The translations under genes were made by a program, and so were the position numbers. DNA of 64,000 nucleotides from Anas platyrhynchos (lineage: Eukaryota > Chordata > Aves > Anseriformes > Anatidae). The stretch spans positions 20,618,001 through 20,682,000 of the forward strand of contig NC_092593.1 of NCBI RefSeq assembly GCF_047663525.1. The letters are read 5' to 3'. The notes under the pieces were generated by a model. The model was not told where the DNA came from. It made no database searches and saw nothing but the letters and a program-made list of their open reading frames with translations. This document shows positions 21,470 through 34,623 of the stretch, piece after piece (position 1 is the stretch's first letter; the number at the start of each line of letters is the position of its first letter).

Positions 21470-23780
21470 TTTATGAGATCTATAGGTTATTGAACAATAC
21501 AAGAGTAGCAGATAAAGAACAGGCAAATACTATATAATGTGTACTCAGGATATGCCAGAACGATTATTCAAAAGCTGTATACACATAAAAGCTTTCTATT
21601 TATTACATTGTTCCTGTAAGTAGTAGAAAGAGGACCAGCATCCGCCAGAGCACGGGACAGGAGTGTGGCCCCAGCTTCTGGTGGGAGTCCCACCCCCTGC
21701 AGGCAGACACGTGCTCTACAAGCCCCCTGCAGTCCCACTCCACTGAATCTGAAAGTCCTTCTCCTCTACATGAATGGTGGCTGCTGTTTGTTTCAGCTGC
21801 CATTCTAACCAGCATTATATGAAAATGTCTCCCACCGTGTGTTTTAATATAGCTTTGTGATTGGCTTACTGCCATTCTTGACACCTTGGTACCCCAGGTG
21901 TTTTAAGGCAGGGTGTTAGAGGGTATCAGAGCAAAGGCTTCCTACCCTAAAAGCAGATGGTCCACCATTTTTGTTTTGCTTTTAACAGGTTAATGCCCCA
22001 CTTAGTGCCATGGCTGCCGGGATCAGCCACTCCTGCCATTTCACCTTGTAGCACATTTTACCTAGAAGCATACTAGAAAAGGAAAACACCATTTTTGATT
22101 GTGCAATGAATGTAGTTTCATGCCCAACTTAAAGTATTCATGTATTTTCATACAGCAATGTACTCTCCTGTAATTATATCTAAATCAAATTTCCATAACT
22201 TGTTTCATGTTGTGCTACATAGAAATACAATTAAATGTACAACATTTTGTATCCAGATGTATTGGTTGTGTCACTGTAGCAGTGTTATGTTACTGACTTC
22301 TTTTTTTTTTTTTTTTTTTTTTTTTTTGACAAAAAGCAATACCATTCCAAATACTAGTTTTCATATCTCATCATTTATGAAGAATTCATTATGTATCATT
22401 CCAGGTATTCAATTGCAATCCAGGTATCTTCATATATTTTTTTCCTGTTTGTTTTTTTGTTTGTTTGTTTGTTTTATGGGATGACAAAGTACACACATAA
22501 ATAGATCCTGTGTCTGAGTCATTAGACCTGTATGGTGTTATGTGTTAGAAATGAGTCATTTATTGTTTAAGGGAAGATGCAGCTGTTACATTTTCTAGAG
22601 AGATAAGACCTCTGTACTATTTTCTGTAAGTGGAAAAAGTCAAATGAGCTGTCTATTCAGCTGTTGTTTTAGCAGCTGACTGTTATAGTAAACTAATTGT
22701 GGTGCAGATATGTTTGTAGAAAATCTTTAAAGGTATATATTTTAATGAAACACTACTTATGGTTGAAAAGCAATTAAGATTTCAATAAACTCAAGTAATG
22801 TTATACCTCTTTATAGGTCTTGCATTCCACTAGTTGTCTTTTTGTCCTGTTTCCATTATATTAAAAGCAAAAAAAATTACTATCTGGGTAAAAAGCATTC
22901 CCTGTATGGACAAAATACAATCCTTTATCAAGGTATATTATACAACTTTCTACAACTTTACTATACAACTTTCTCTATTACCACCTTTAATAAAAATCAG
23001 AATGTTCTCAGTCTAAATTGTGAAACCATCATATGCATAATTTTTCTAAATTCACACTTCTTAAACTGCTTGGGTCTCTTAGATCATTTTTTTAGTTTTG
23101 TTAAACAACACATCCATTAAATACTGTTCATGTGTTGTATTACGTGTTTTTTTGTTGTCCTGCTTCTTCTAGGTACTGTTTTTAGCATTAAACACCAGTT
23201 AACACCATTTCTAAAACAGCTGAATTTAAAAAGATTGATTGTGCTTACCGATTATCTGAACCGAAGAGTGACTGCTTATTGAGGGGGTAGAGATTTAAAT
23301 TATTTTTGAAAACTACTTTACCTGAATAAGACATATTTTAAACATTTTTTTGTTTGTTTCCAAATAAATACAATCAAAACTATGCTAAGAAGCACCTCAA
23401 AATAAAGGTTGTTTTTCAGTATCTGAAAAAATGCTGATGCGAGATATGTAAAAATTGTTTTTTGAGCAGAGATGTTTTTTGATGCAGAGTTCAAGGTTTT
23501 TTAATATCTCTGTGACTGATACCTCCTTAAAAGCTGTAGCAACGAGAGGTGTATTAAGCAACTTCCTGAAAAAGTGAACGGTAATTGCAGCTGACAATTT
23601 GATTCATAATCCTTGCATTTCAGAGTATTTGATAACATGTATATTTATGATCTTGTTCATAGCTGTCTCACGGAGGGTCAGATTCTGCTGTCCTTACTCA
23701 TATCAAGTAATTTCTTACATTGCAAGTAATGTCATTGATTAAATGTGGAGAATGATGGGAAAACCTGACCAAAGTAACTA
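21470..23780. other. Intergenic region BBS5 to KLHL41
   Basis: About 2.3 kb with no supported gene. It contains a 27-nt T run (22301-22327) and a GTTT-rich stretch near 22449-22474. Open frames are short, low in complexity and without recognised domains. Confidence 0.6.
22301..22327 (+). repeat. Poly(T) tract
   Basis: Uninterrupted run of 27 T. It is not followed by recognisable SINE sequence. Length is probably variable and prone to assembly error. Confidence 0.9.
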
Positions 23781-23787
23781 AAAGCAG

Positions 23788-23884
23788 CAGTTGCTTCTTT
23801 CAGTCTTTGACAGCTGTGAGAGCAACTCTTTTCCAAACCATCCATGCTAAATTCCGACCTGTAAGAGTATGTACCTATATTTAG
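23788..23884 (+). promoter_or_regulatory. KLHL41: Muscle-type promoter of KLHL41 (MEF2 site and E-boxes)
   Basis: CTATATTTAG at 23875-23884 is a perfect match to the MEF2 consensus YTAWWWWTAR and could also act as a TATA-like element; it lies 131 nt before the ATG. E-boxes CAGTTG (23788-23793) and CAGCTG (23811-23816) lie 60-90 nt upstream. KLHL41 is known to be muscle-specific, so MEF2 plus E-box spacing fits. Start of transcription near 23905 is an inference. Confidence 0.55.
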
Positions 23885-24015
23885 CTAGTGATATTAAGTT
23901 GCAGGGGCTTCAGGCAGGGCAAAGCACATTGGTCTGCCTTTTTTACGGACAGACCTTTGGGCAGTCAACAGCTAAAGCTTTCTGCTCCCCCCCCCCTTTC
24001 ACAAGCATTCACAAA

Positions 24016-27000
24016 ATGGATTCCCAAAGGGAACTTACTGAAGAACTGAGACTTTACCAATCAACCCTTCTTCAAGATGGCCTCAAGGAACTCCTGGAAG
24101 AGAAAAAGTTTATAGATTGCTCCCTAAAAGCTGGTGACAGAAGCCTGCCCTGCCACAGATTGATTCTATCAGCATGTAGCCCTTATTTTCGTGAGTATTT
24201 CTTATCTGAGCAAAATGAAGAGAAAAAGAAGGAGGTAGTTCTGGATAATGTTGACCCCAACATCCTGGATATGATTGTCAAATACCTTTATTCAGCAAGT
24301 ATTGATCTTAATGATTCTAACGTGCAAGATATTTTTGCTTTAGCCAGTCGTTTTCAGATCCCTTCTGTATTCACCGTGTGTGTCTCCTATCTTCAAAAGA
24401 GGCTTGCTGTTGGTAATTGTCTGGCCATCCTTCGATTAGGTGTTCTGCTTGATTGCCCAAGACTTGCATTTTCTGCCCGTGATTTTGTCTCAGATCACTT
24501 TGTGCAGATCTGCAAAGAAGACGAATTCCTGCAGCTTGCGCCACATGAACTTATCTCAGTTATTTCACCTGACAGCTTAAATGTAGAAAAGGAAGAACTG
24601 GTATTTGAAGCGGTAATGAAATGGGTCCGAAAAGACAAGGAAAACAGAGTAAAGAACCTGGGAGAAGTTTTTGACTGTATACGTTTTCGTCTTATGCCAG
24701 AAAAATATTTCAAAGAACATGTTGAAAAGGATGATATAATTAAAAGCAACTCAGATCTTCAGAAAAAAGTAAAGATTATTAAGGATGCTTTTGCTGGAAA
24801 ACTGCCTGACTCTAGCAAAAATAAAGACAAGTCAAACAAAGGGGAAGTAAATGGTGATGTAGGAGATGAAGATTTACTTCCTGGCTATCTAAATGACCTT
24901 CCCAGGCATGGTATGTTTGTCAAAGACCTAATTCTTCTGGTTAATGACACTGCCGCAGTAGCTTATGATCCTCTAGAAAATGAATGCTACCTAGCAGCCC
25001 TGGCGGAACAGATTCCCAGAAATCATTCCAGTATAGTCACCAAACAAAATCAGGTCTACGTTGTTGGAGGACTGTATGTAGAAGAGGAGAACAAGGATCA
25101 GCCTTTCCAATCGTATTTCTTCCAGGTATAAGCTTTATAATTATTGGTGCAGTAACAGGTGCTTGTAAGAGTCACTGAAAAGTACTTGGAGTCTATGCAA
25201 GTGAATTGTCTAGTCTCTGGTCAGTGGAGAAAAATTCCTATAGAAAGCTTTTCCTGTCTCATAAAGGTAAGTGAAACCAAGGGACCTGCATCTTCTCTTT
25301 CAAGTAAGTGAAACCAAGGGACCTGCATCTTCTCTTTCAAGATTAAGTCCATGGTGAGACCTCAGAAAAGATTAACTAGCACATTATATCCAGGCACTAG
25401 CTTTCATTAAAGTCCTGTTTTTTTTTCTGTACAGGTGCATACACTTCAGACTAAAAATATTATTGTTGAATGTCTTCTGTGAATTTAAGTTCCATGAATG
25501 TTGATTACTCAGCTTCTTTAGATACAATTTCTTTTTTTTGTATCTGAAATATTTTTATGACCGTAATAATGTCTGTATTTTAAATGTCACTTTTTTCACT
25601 AAAATTCCAAATTTGTTACATTTATGTTTGAAAACATAAATTTGAGGGCATTCCAAAATATGTTATTTATAGGTAGAAGGTTGTTCTCACAAACTGTTGG
25701 TGCCAGTAGACTAAATACAAAGTTCCAACTATGAATCCATTTTTTTTTCTTGACTTTGTAAATCTGTATAAATTGTAAGTCCCATGACGTATTTCAGAAA
25801 AGTAGCAGAATTACCATTTGGCACGCTTACATCATAAACTAAGTCTGTTGTGTTTTTAGCTATCTGTCTACATGTTCTTTGATATTTAAATGATCTTCTA
25901 ATGAATCATGCAGTATGCTGCTGGCCACAGCTTGTCTTTAGGCACACCGCCCTAAGAGAGTGAATGTAGGTCCTTTGCCAATATGAAGTAAATAGAGGGA
26001 TAGGTAGTGATAGAACTTTAAAGCCTTCAGGTATCTAAAAATGCAAATATTAAGTGTTTATAGCACTAAGGCTCACTGTGATTTCACACACAGTGAAAGA
26101 GCTGGTTTCAGGAATCTCTTATACCTGTGAGAGGGAAGTCAGTTTGCTAGAGAGGACAGTGTTCATGTCCCTTTGTAGGTATAAAACATTACTCAGTGAA
26201 GTGCAGAACTTGATACAGATACATTCTTCCAATAGAAATACCACGATGTCAATAATGTACATGTGTGTAATTTAGAACTGAATAACCAGTCTTAGGCTAC
26301 TAGAAAGGGGCCCCTGAAAAACTAAACCTCAACATTGACACTAGAAATTGCTGAAATTTTAAAATCCTACTTCATATGTCTAAAACTATTTCCCCGAATC
26401 CTTCTTTCTCACTTGTCATCTTTAAAACTGCTTGCTGCTGTTACTATGTATAGTTAAAATTCTTTTCTGCATTACCCATGAGGCTAAAATATCCCTCTAA
26501 AATATCAATGTGAACCATACCAACATTCACTTACTATTGTCCCTTTCTCTACCAGTGATGCACCTGTTACTCTGTTACTATAACCTATTGACATTTTGTT
26601 TGGTAGCTAGCAGCCAAAGACAAAACCAGGCTGCCAATAGCTCAAAAATGCATGACCAGTTTAGTGCCTATCAACAGTACAGATATCATCTTCGAGACTG
26701 ATACAATGAACAGACTGTGACCCGTGATGCGTACATTTTGTCCTCTGAACGCTACCCAGATCTAGCTACAGGGGCAATCCATGGCCATGATTTACATATT
26801 ACCATTGCAATAAAATGTCTTGTCCGACAGGAGTGGTCTGACAAATCTGGGAGATGCAGTTTACCATGCAGACCTCGACTGTGGAACACACTTCTGGAAA
26901 AAGAATTATCTGATCTATGATTAGATTTATTCTGTGGAACAGCTGTTGTTGCATGAATTTCTACTACTTGCCTTTTCTAAATCTTCTGTTGTGATGCTCT

Positions 27001-30000
27001 TTCAGCTGGACAGCATTGCTGGTGAGTGGGTTGCCCTTCCTCCACTGCCATCAGCCAGGTGTCTCTTTGGGCTGGGAGAGTCAGACAACAAGATCTACGT
27101 AATTGCAGGCAAAGACCTTCGCACTGAGGAGTCACTGGATTCAGTCCTGTGCTATGATCCTGTGTATGTTTACAATTTAATTATGCCCACTGAGGACATG
27201 TCAATAGCCCATCGTTAGTTTAAAGAGCCTAACAGTGATATTCTTCTTGTTTCAGGGCAATAAAATGGGGTGAGATCAAAAAACTACCTATCAAAGTTTA
27301 TGGCCATGCTACTATCTCAAACAATGGATTGATATATTGTCTTGGTGGAAAAACTGATGATAAGTAAGTCTTTTCGTAATTATTTAGAACATTGTTTGGT
27401 TCTTTATAGATTCTGTGTCCTCACTCAGAAAGCAGGGTATCCCTTTCTTGCATCTCTGGGTTAAGGTTGCTTACAATTTGGCAGAAGGCAACACGTTATA
27501 GTATACAGAGTATATTTTTCATTATAAGGTAAAATTATGTTTACCTTGTAGTCCCTAACAGTTGTTTTAATCACTTTACTTATTTCCAAGGCAAATTCTG
27601 AATTGAACGCACACACAGTCATCACAGTTAGTTGTGAGAATATTCTTTAGAAGTATTATTTCTTACCAGACAGAAATGCTTAGGTACCATGGAACTACTT
27701 TGTCAGATCTTCAATTTTTTTCACTTGTAAGGCCTGTTATACCTTACTGGGTATAACGTTAAGAAAAATCAAAGTTTTTGCTGCTATTGAGTGTGTGGTG
27801 GTAATTTTCCAAGCAAGCGAGTGCTTTACTAAAGCATAGTGACAAGAAGTTGCAGTGGTTATAAAGCTGCAGTACAGATGAAGTTACTGGTTCATTTGCT
27901 TTCATTAGAATGAGCTCAGCTGGGCTAAGAGTCCATGTAAAACAATAAAATTTTGAGAAATGATATGAGGCATACCTAGCATAAACTAAAATAAGCTAAT
28001 GTGTAAAGCAGTGTCCATGTGTTGGCTTTTGGTATGCCTTGAACTTCAACTTGGTGTTGTTCTGGAGCGAAAGTGACTTTTCCAAGCCCAAGTCTTCATG
28101 TACAGTATGAAAATCTAGGGTCTAAGCAAATCTGCCTACATTCTCTTTGAATCATTGGAAAGATGGAAAGACCTCTCTTGGTGTTTGATGGAGTTATTTT
28201 TCAATGCATTTTTTCTTCTGGAAGAGAGCAATAGTTAGTGTTTGGTCATCTTAGCTCCTCCCACTATGAGTCTTGTTAATTTATACAGATTCAAACTGTC
28301 TGTTGCACAGCCACTGCTCCCTTTTTCTTCATGTGTTTCAGTATTAAAGCTGTAAAACAACTGAATATATTTCATAAAGGTGCATAGATCCACATACATG
28401 CATACTTGTTTATCTTGAACTACCAAATAAACCTATTCTGATCTTCTCCATTATTAAATTCAGTTAATTCCTGTTGACCCTAACCTTTGGTGTACATTCC
28501 GTAAGAGTCCACCTGAGCAGAACGCCCTCAGAAAGGATATTGACTTTGTCCTGTAAGGTACAGTGAAATTACTGCCCTATGGAAGCAGCATTTAACATTT
28601 AGTTTAGTTCTGTGGATGATTAGTGCTTTACAGACTTGTAAAAATTCCATCACTAAATCAGAGAGAAGATCTTATGAAAGAGATATTACATACAAACCCA
28701 CAAAACCCACCTCAACTAGGTCTCACTTGGAACAAAACAGAAGTTCATTAGAAACGATTTCAGTTTTTCTTTTTTCTCTGCAGGAAATGTACTAATAGAG
28801 TATTTGTATACAATCCAAAGAAAGGAGACTGGAGAGACCTGGCTCCAATGAAAGTGGCTCGCTCAATGTTTGGAACAGCTATCCATAAAGGCAAGATTTT
28901 CATTGCGGGTGGTGTCACTGAAGAAGGCCTGACTGAATCTGTTGAAGCTTTTGATCTGACCACAAATAAGTAAGTGCAAGCTATTTTTAAGATCAAACTA
29001 TTTTTAAGCAAATATTCTATCGCCTTGGCTTTTAAGATCTTGAGATAGCCACAAAAATATCTGGTGCTGATATTATTCTAACATCAGCACAGCTTTTCTA
29101 TGATAGCTTAAACTTTTAAGTGGTCCTCAATGTACCTTTATTTTAAAGTACTTCAATCATACGTAAACCCATTTGGCTGTGCTGCCTTCAGTATTAAGGT
29201 AGAATTGCAGCCATCACCCTCACAACAGAAACTTTAACTTAAACATATACAATCCTAAAGAGACCTACTTATAGAATTTAACAATATAAAAAATGAATTA
29301 TGCAAGAAGAAATTCTACAGTTTTGGACTCTACACATTCTATTCAAAGCAAATGAAAGTTAAGGTCATTTTGTCACCATTATGTTTGGCACATTCTTTCT
29401 CTTCCATTGTTCAGACACGCAACCTATGGTCAGAAAACATCTGCAGGTTCTTGTCTCAGTTTACTCTGTTTCGTTACTGTCAAGTCATGTGAGTGTAAGA
29501 AGAAAAGTAGCCTATTGGTTTTGATGTTGACATTGACAGGCAATGAGATATCTCTATGTTTTATACATTCATAGGTGTGACTTGGCAGAATATTTGAAAT
29601 TAAGCCAATGAGCTCTACTTTTTTTAATTATTATTTTTTATTCTCAAATTATTATGTCTGTGCCACTTGAAATGAAAACTTACGTTGGAAACAATAGGGA
29701 AAAAATGAGGCATCAGAGGAGACAGACATATTTGTATAAAGCATATTAGTGATGATGAGACCAGGAGACCTGTAAGACTTGGTCTCTAGAAGGAGATGTC
29801 ATCAGTGTAATTCTGTGGCATTAAGATTTGTATTTCTGCATGAAGTTCCTGTGTGGATGGAGAAACAAACTCAGTACTGATTCATTTTTTTCTTTTAGTA
29901 AACCATTTCACTAAAGTGGAATGGTTTCACTAAGAGGTCCCTTCCAACCCCTACAGTTCTGTGATTCTGTGAAAGTGGTCCACAGCCGCTGCATTTACAT

Positions 30001-31153
30001 TGCCGAGAAATGTATTTTAAGTACATTCAGTTTAGAATATTTGACATGTATTTGACGTAGGTTTTTCTTTTCATTTCCAGGTGGGAGGTTCTGCCTGAAT
30101 TTCCCCAAGAGAGAAGTTCCATCAGTTTAGTCACCTTAAGTGGATCTTTGTATGCTATTGGAGGCTTTGCAATGATTCAGCTCGAATCTAAAGAATTTGC
30201 ACCTAGCGAAGTCACTGACATATGGAAGTAAGTTTAATGTTGATCATACTTTCCTGGTGGATAGCCCTATTAGCAGTTAGGTTTGTAGACACCGAAGGAT
30301 AAAATTAATATTATATTTAACTCTAGAAGTGAATCATATCACAGGTTGTGAAGCACTTATGAACAGTCTGAGTCATGACATTTAGATTCTTTTTTACCAT
30401 ATAGCAAGGATATATGGAAAAAAAGAAATTCTGTTGGCAGGTTTGGCCTGTTAAGTGTGCTCTACAAACATTCTCTGTTTTGTGACATTCTTATGCAGGA
30501 AGCATGTATACACAGAGAGGTTCATATATATGTATTATTAGTCAAATAAGTAACTGTTCTGAGAAATCAGAAATCTGTATCTCCTAGATTTATTTACCTA
30601 AATCATGGTAGCAGTGATGAAACATTGTGCCTCTACTGTGGCTTCAGTTGCTGAGGTGGATACAAGAGTTTTAACTGGCAGAAAGAGAGGAAGGATTACC
30701 ACAAAAAAAAAAGAAAAACAAAAACTAAAAAACTTTATATGTAAGAATTTAAAGAAATTCAGCTGGAGTATTTAAGATGAGGAGGCTTTCATAGGAGTAA
30801 TGAAATATGACACAGGGAAGCAGTGAGCTTCAGGGACCAGGAAAAGGACAACTAACATGCACAAGAACATACTTCTCTTCTAAGAGGACAAAAGCACTTC
30901 TCTGTAGCACTGTTCAGCACAAAGCTGCTACAAGCCTTTGCAATGTATGGACTATCCTTTTTTCACTCATATAAAAAAATAAATAAATGTCAAACTCAAA
31001 TTTTAAGAAGCTATGTTCTGACCTTATTTTGTTAAATGCAGGTATGATGATGAAAAGAAGGAATGGATTGGCATACTCAAAGAGATTCGATATGCTACTG
31101 GAGCTTCCTGCCTGGCTACACGCTTAAATCTCTTCAAGCTATCAAAACTGTAA
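24016..31153 (+). CDS. KLHL41: Kelch-like protein 41 (sarcosin), muscle CUL3 adaptor
   Basis: Muscle BTB-BACK-Kelch protein, a substrate adaptor for CUL3 ubiquitin ligase and a stabiliser of sarcomeric proteins; human mutations cause nemaline myopathy. Six coding exons: 24016-25125, 27006-27163, 27256-27363, 28784-28969, 30081-30227, 31042-31153 (TAA). Total 1821 nt, 606 aa, equal to the human length. Exon 1 carries the BTB domain (about residues 30-100, FIDCSLKAG...[15 protein letters not shown]), the BACK domain (about 135-240) and the start of the propeller; exons 2-6 carry the remaining kelch blades ([33 protein letters not shown]). The start MDSQREL is chosen because the family begins there and the context is strong (A at -3, G at +4); the 49 upstream in-frame codons from 23869 are leader. 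All introns are GT-AG. Confidence 0.97.
25267..25340 (+). repeat. Perfect 37-bp tandem duplication in KLHL41 intron 1
   Basis: Two identical 37-bp copies, 25267-25303 and 25304-25340, each opening with GTAAGTGAAA, a donor-like sequence. They start 141 nt downstream of the true exon 1 donor at 25126. Confidence 0.95.
29900..29973 (+). mobile_element. CR1 retrotransposon 3' end with adjoining inverted repeat
   Basis: Sequence at about 29933-29973 matches the CR1 3' tail: GGTCCCTTCCAACCCCTACA followed by the tail octamer repeat GTTCTGTGATTCTGTGA. Only a short 3' fragment is visible, as is usual for avian CR1 copies. Directly upstream, arms at 29900-29912 and 29915-29927 form a 13-bp inverted repeat (12 of 13 match) with a 2-nt loop. 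It lies in KLHL41 intron 4, sense strand. Confidence 0.8.
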
Positions 31154-31983
31154 ACAAAATGATGGAAAATGGGATATGGCGAGGGAGTTTAGATAGGCTC
31201 TTCTGGTTTTGTTGCATGAAAATATCCCCAAATTGTTCAGAGTTTTGTAGCAGCATACTAGTTATTCTCCTAACTGTTAAACAGTTAATCTGTCTATCCA
31301 AGTCTTAAGATATAGACTAGCTAATCAACAAGAGGTGAATATTTGTTAACCTTTAAAATCCTGAAGAATTAAAATTGATTAGAATAAATGAAGATTTCTC
31401 AGAGAACTCTGTTTTTCCACTTAGTGGAAAATAAAACTAGTTGCTTATCCTTACACTCAGTCCAGGATAGTGATGACTTAGTCCCCAAACAATGCTCAAG
31501 AATGAATTAACTGTTAAATTAAGAATAAAATTAGCTACATTGTACTAACTGGCTGTTTGCACAGCCTGATTTCTCTCTTTAGCAGTATATGTAAATCCTG
31601 CATTCTTCAGCCATATTTTGAGAATATTTTCATTAGAGCCTTCTAAAAATAATTAATTTACCCTGAAATTAAAACACATATTGAAAAAAAAAGTGTATTA
31701 TGTGGCTCAAGAAATACCGACCTCAGCCAACGCTGTACTAGTAGCCAGCCGTGAGGAAAGAGAGAAAAGTTTACAAGGTTAATAGCTTTGCAGTTTCACG
31801 TATTATATTTTGGCTTCTGGTAACAGGGATTTTCCACTTTTTTATGCTTTTGTATTTATTTCTAAAGCAAGTATTTTATGGAAGGTTTCCTCAGAGATCT
31901 GAGGCCATTAACAAGCATTCATGAAAAGTCCCAGAACAACTGATCATCTGCAAGCACTTATGACATGGAGGACTTTTCCACCT

Positions 31984-31989
31984 AATAAA
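31984..31989 (+). terminator. KLHL41: Candidate poly(A) signal of KLHL41
   Basis: AATAAA about 830 nt after the stop. An earlier AATAAA at 31383-31388 is an alternative. The 3' UTR between holds no other visible feature. Confidence 0.45.
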
Positions 31990-32009
31990 GAATTGATGTA
32001 TTTTGATGT

Positions 32010-34590
32010 TTAAGCATTTAACTAGTAACAATTAAACTTTAAGACTCTAAAAATATCAGTGGTGCCTCTTTTAATAATCAGCTCATCATTGCTATCATAT
32101 TGACTGGATACAGGTTATAGCCTTTGCCTTGATCAGAGCACTCAGTTTTGCTGAAGTAGAACATGCCTGCCATTTTTAGAAAATCTCTTCAAAAGATATC
32201 TCCATTGAGTAAAGCGGGTATCATAACACTCAAGCAATGTAATTTCAACTGACGGAGGAGGAAAACTGGAAATGAGGCCCACTACACCTGACTGAATGGT
32301 AATTGTAACTATTGCCTTCCTAGGAGAGGGGCAAACACATGGGAAAGGCACAGCCATCACAGCTCATTTCAGCATGTTACAGTGCATGGGTACATAATCT
32401 GTGGGACATCTTTTCTGTTTTTCCTTTAAGTCCTCAGCTTTTCAGCGGCTCTTAAAATCTTCTCCTCGACTCCAGTTAAATCACTAGTTTAGAGCAGCCT
32501 ATCTGATCTAAAACTCGCAGATTTATTTTAGAAAGACAATGACTGCAAAGGATCAAAAGCAGCACATTTTATCAAAATACTTGTTTTATATTTTACTTCT
32601 CCTAAATGCACTTTCTGAATCCACTGATTGCAAGTTTCAATCATCTCCCCATTGTGAATAGTACTAACTTTATCTATACATAACTCAAACATACCTGAAA
32701 TGCAGGGTCCAGCCCAAGCACATGACTATCCATGACTGATCACTCCAGCTACAGCCACTGCTACCTTTTTACACTGCATAGTTGCTACTTGAAGACCACC
32801 TGTATGGAAGCAGGGTATAAGACAGCCCTCTGACTTGAAGCCCACCTTCTGATATCCTAACATATATTGATGATTATTTTCTCAATTTTACACAAAATAG
32901 AATATACAGATAGTCTGTATGCTGTGCCTTTAATGACATTTCCTTAAAGCACTTTTACAGAACAGACCCTTGGAGCCTTTTTCAGTTCGATCAGAAGCAC
33001 CATCACCAACCACAAGCAGACAATTTACTAGTATTTTCAGTCATCCCACACATGAGGACTGCCTCAGGTGGAGAACACCTTGCAACTTAGATCAATTCTG
33101 TCCCTTTTTCCTGGCTTTTCATCAGCACATTGATTTGGATTGAGTCAATAAAAATATACTCCTCTCCTGTTACTGAGGTTTAAAAAAAAGTGACTGCCAG
33201 GTGCACAATGGTCAATTCAGAAATGTAGTTGCTTACCTCTGCCAGCCTTCAAACAATGTGGTAAAAAGAATGCTTGTACAAAAAATGCAAGAAAACATAC
33301 AAATGTTGTGTGTGTCTGTGAAAGAGGCAGGGCACAACTTGCTGTCCTTGTGAGGTAGCAGGAAGTGTAGTCACAACAGCTGCTTCTGAAAATGGGCCCA
33401 TTTGCCATAGTGTAACCAGTCTACAGTTTATTACTTTACAATGAACACTCTCCTGGCTATTCTACTTTTTTCCTTCTGTGTTTCAGTATCTTATGCCACC
33501 TGACAAAACCCAGGCTCAGTGTGATCACAGGAAGCCTGATAACTGGCAGATGGTTTTGAAACACCAGAAATAAAAGAGTGTTTTTCACCACCAATAACCA
33601 AGGTAGTATTTATGACTCTCTAAAGACTTTTCTTGGTCTTGATTCTTGGTTTCATTTTCAGCCTAATTTTGCTCTTTTATGCATTGCATTATTTCCAGAA
33701 TATATTTAGACAGTTTAATTTTATCATTAGTGAGGGCTAGTCCAATGAACAAGGCCATAAAAATTTTCATGAATTATCCAGTCACTAATAAGTACCTATG
33801 TCTGGAAAAAAAGCATTATTTCCTCCTGATCTTGTGTAAATATCTCAGTTATCCCTTTCAAGTTACACTGAACTGTGGTGCAGATGTTTCCAGAGTCTAG
33901 GTGGCTGCCAGATCTCTAGAACTACTTTACCTTTCAGGTATGTGAAGGTGTTCCAGAAGGCTTAAGCCGTTACTTCTTGTGCGCACACCACATCACAGGG
34001 TAGAAAAAGCAAGCAGCTGGGAGGTTCCTCACCACACAACACCCTCCCCTGACAGTCACCCATGTTCTCTCTGTTCTAGAAGATGAAAACAGAATGGCTG
34101 TAATTGCAGTCCTATTGCTGTAATAGCAGTCCTATTCTTAGTAAATCTGCATTTCAGTTTCTTGATTTCACAGTACAGAGAATCTCTGTTTGATCTCTAT
34201 TGCTCATCCTGTCACAAGCTGGAGGACAGACATAGTTTCCACTATGTCTGCTGCCTCCTCTCTTACAGTCACAATACTTCCAGCTTTTTCTTTGGACAGT
34301 TTCATATCTGACCAATCTCTGTGCTATTTATTTAGGAGGCAATAATGAATTTTTATGGCAAAACTGTCACAGACCCATGTACTTGATACAGCTTCCACCA
34401 AGGGGAGATTTTAAGCATCCTTATCATATCTTTGTGGCACATTGTGACCTGCCTTTTATACTCTAACAAATTTCGGATTCAGTCTCATTACACCCAATAC
34501 CCAATGGGAAGCCTTGGTCCAGCTACCTCACAGTTTTTGGAAAGTAAGTATTCCAATGTTATGAGAAGTTTAATAGAACATAAAGTGTTT
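32010..34590. other. Convergent intergenic region KLHL41 / FASTKD1
   Basis: About 2.6 kb between two gene 3' ends. Only short open frames without domains are seen. A 20-bp tandem duplication with one mismatch sits at 34097-34136. Confidence 0.6.
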
Positions 34591-34605
34591 GTATAAAAAA
34601 TACTT

Positions 34606-34611
34606 TTTATT
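34606..34611 (-). terminator. FASTKD1: Poly(A) signal of FASTKD1 close to the stop codon
   Basis: TTTATT on the + strand is AATAAA on the minus strand, only 12 nt after the FASTKD1 TGA. If used, the 3' UTR would be about 30-40 nt. Confidence 0.5.
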
Positions 34612-34623
34612 ATGTCTTCGACA

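Noticed and set aside
23869-24015. Upstream in-frame start for KLHL41
   Set aside because: The 49 extra codons do not match the family, include a C-run leader, and overlap the MEF2/TATA-like promoter; MDSQREL at 24016 is the conserved start.
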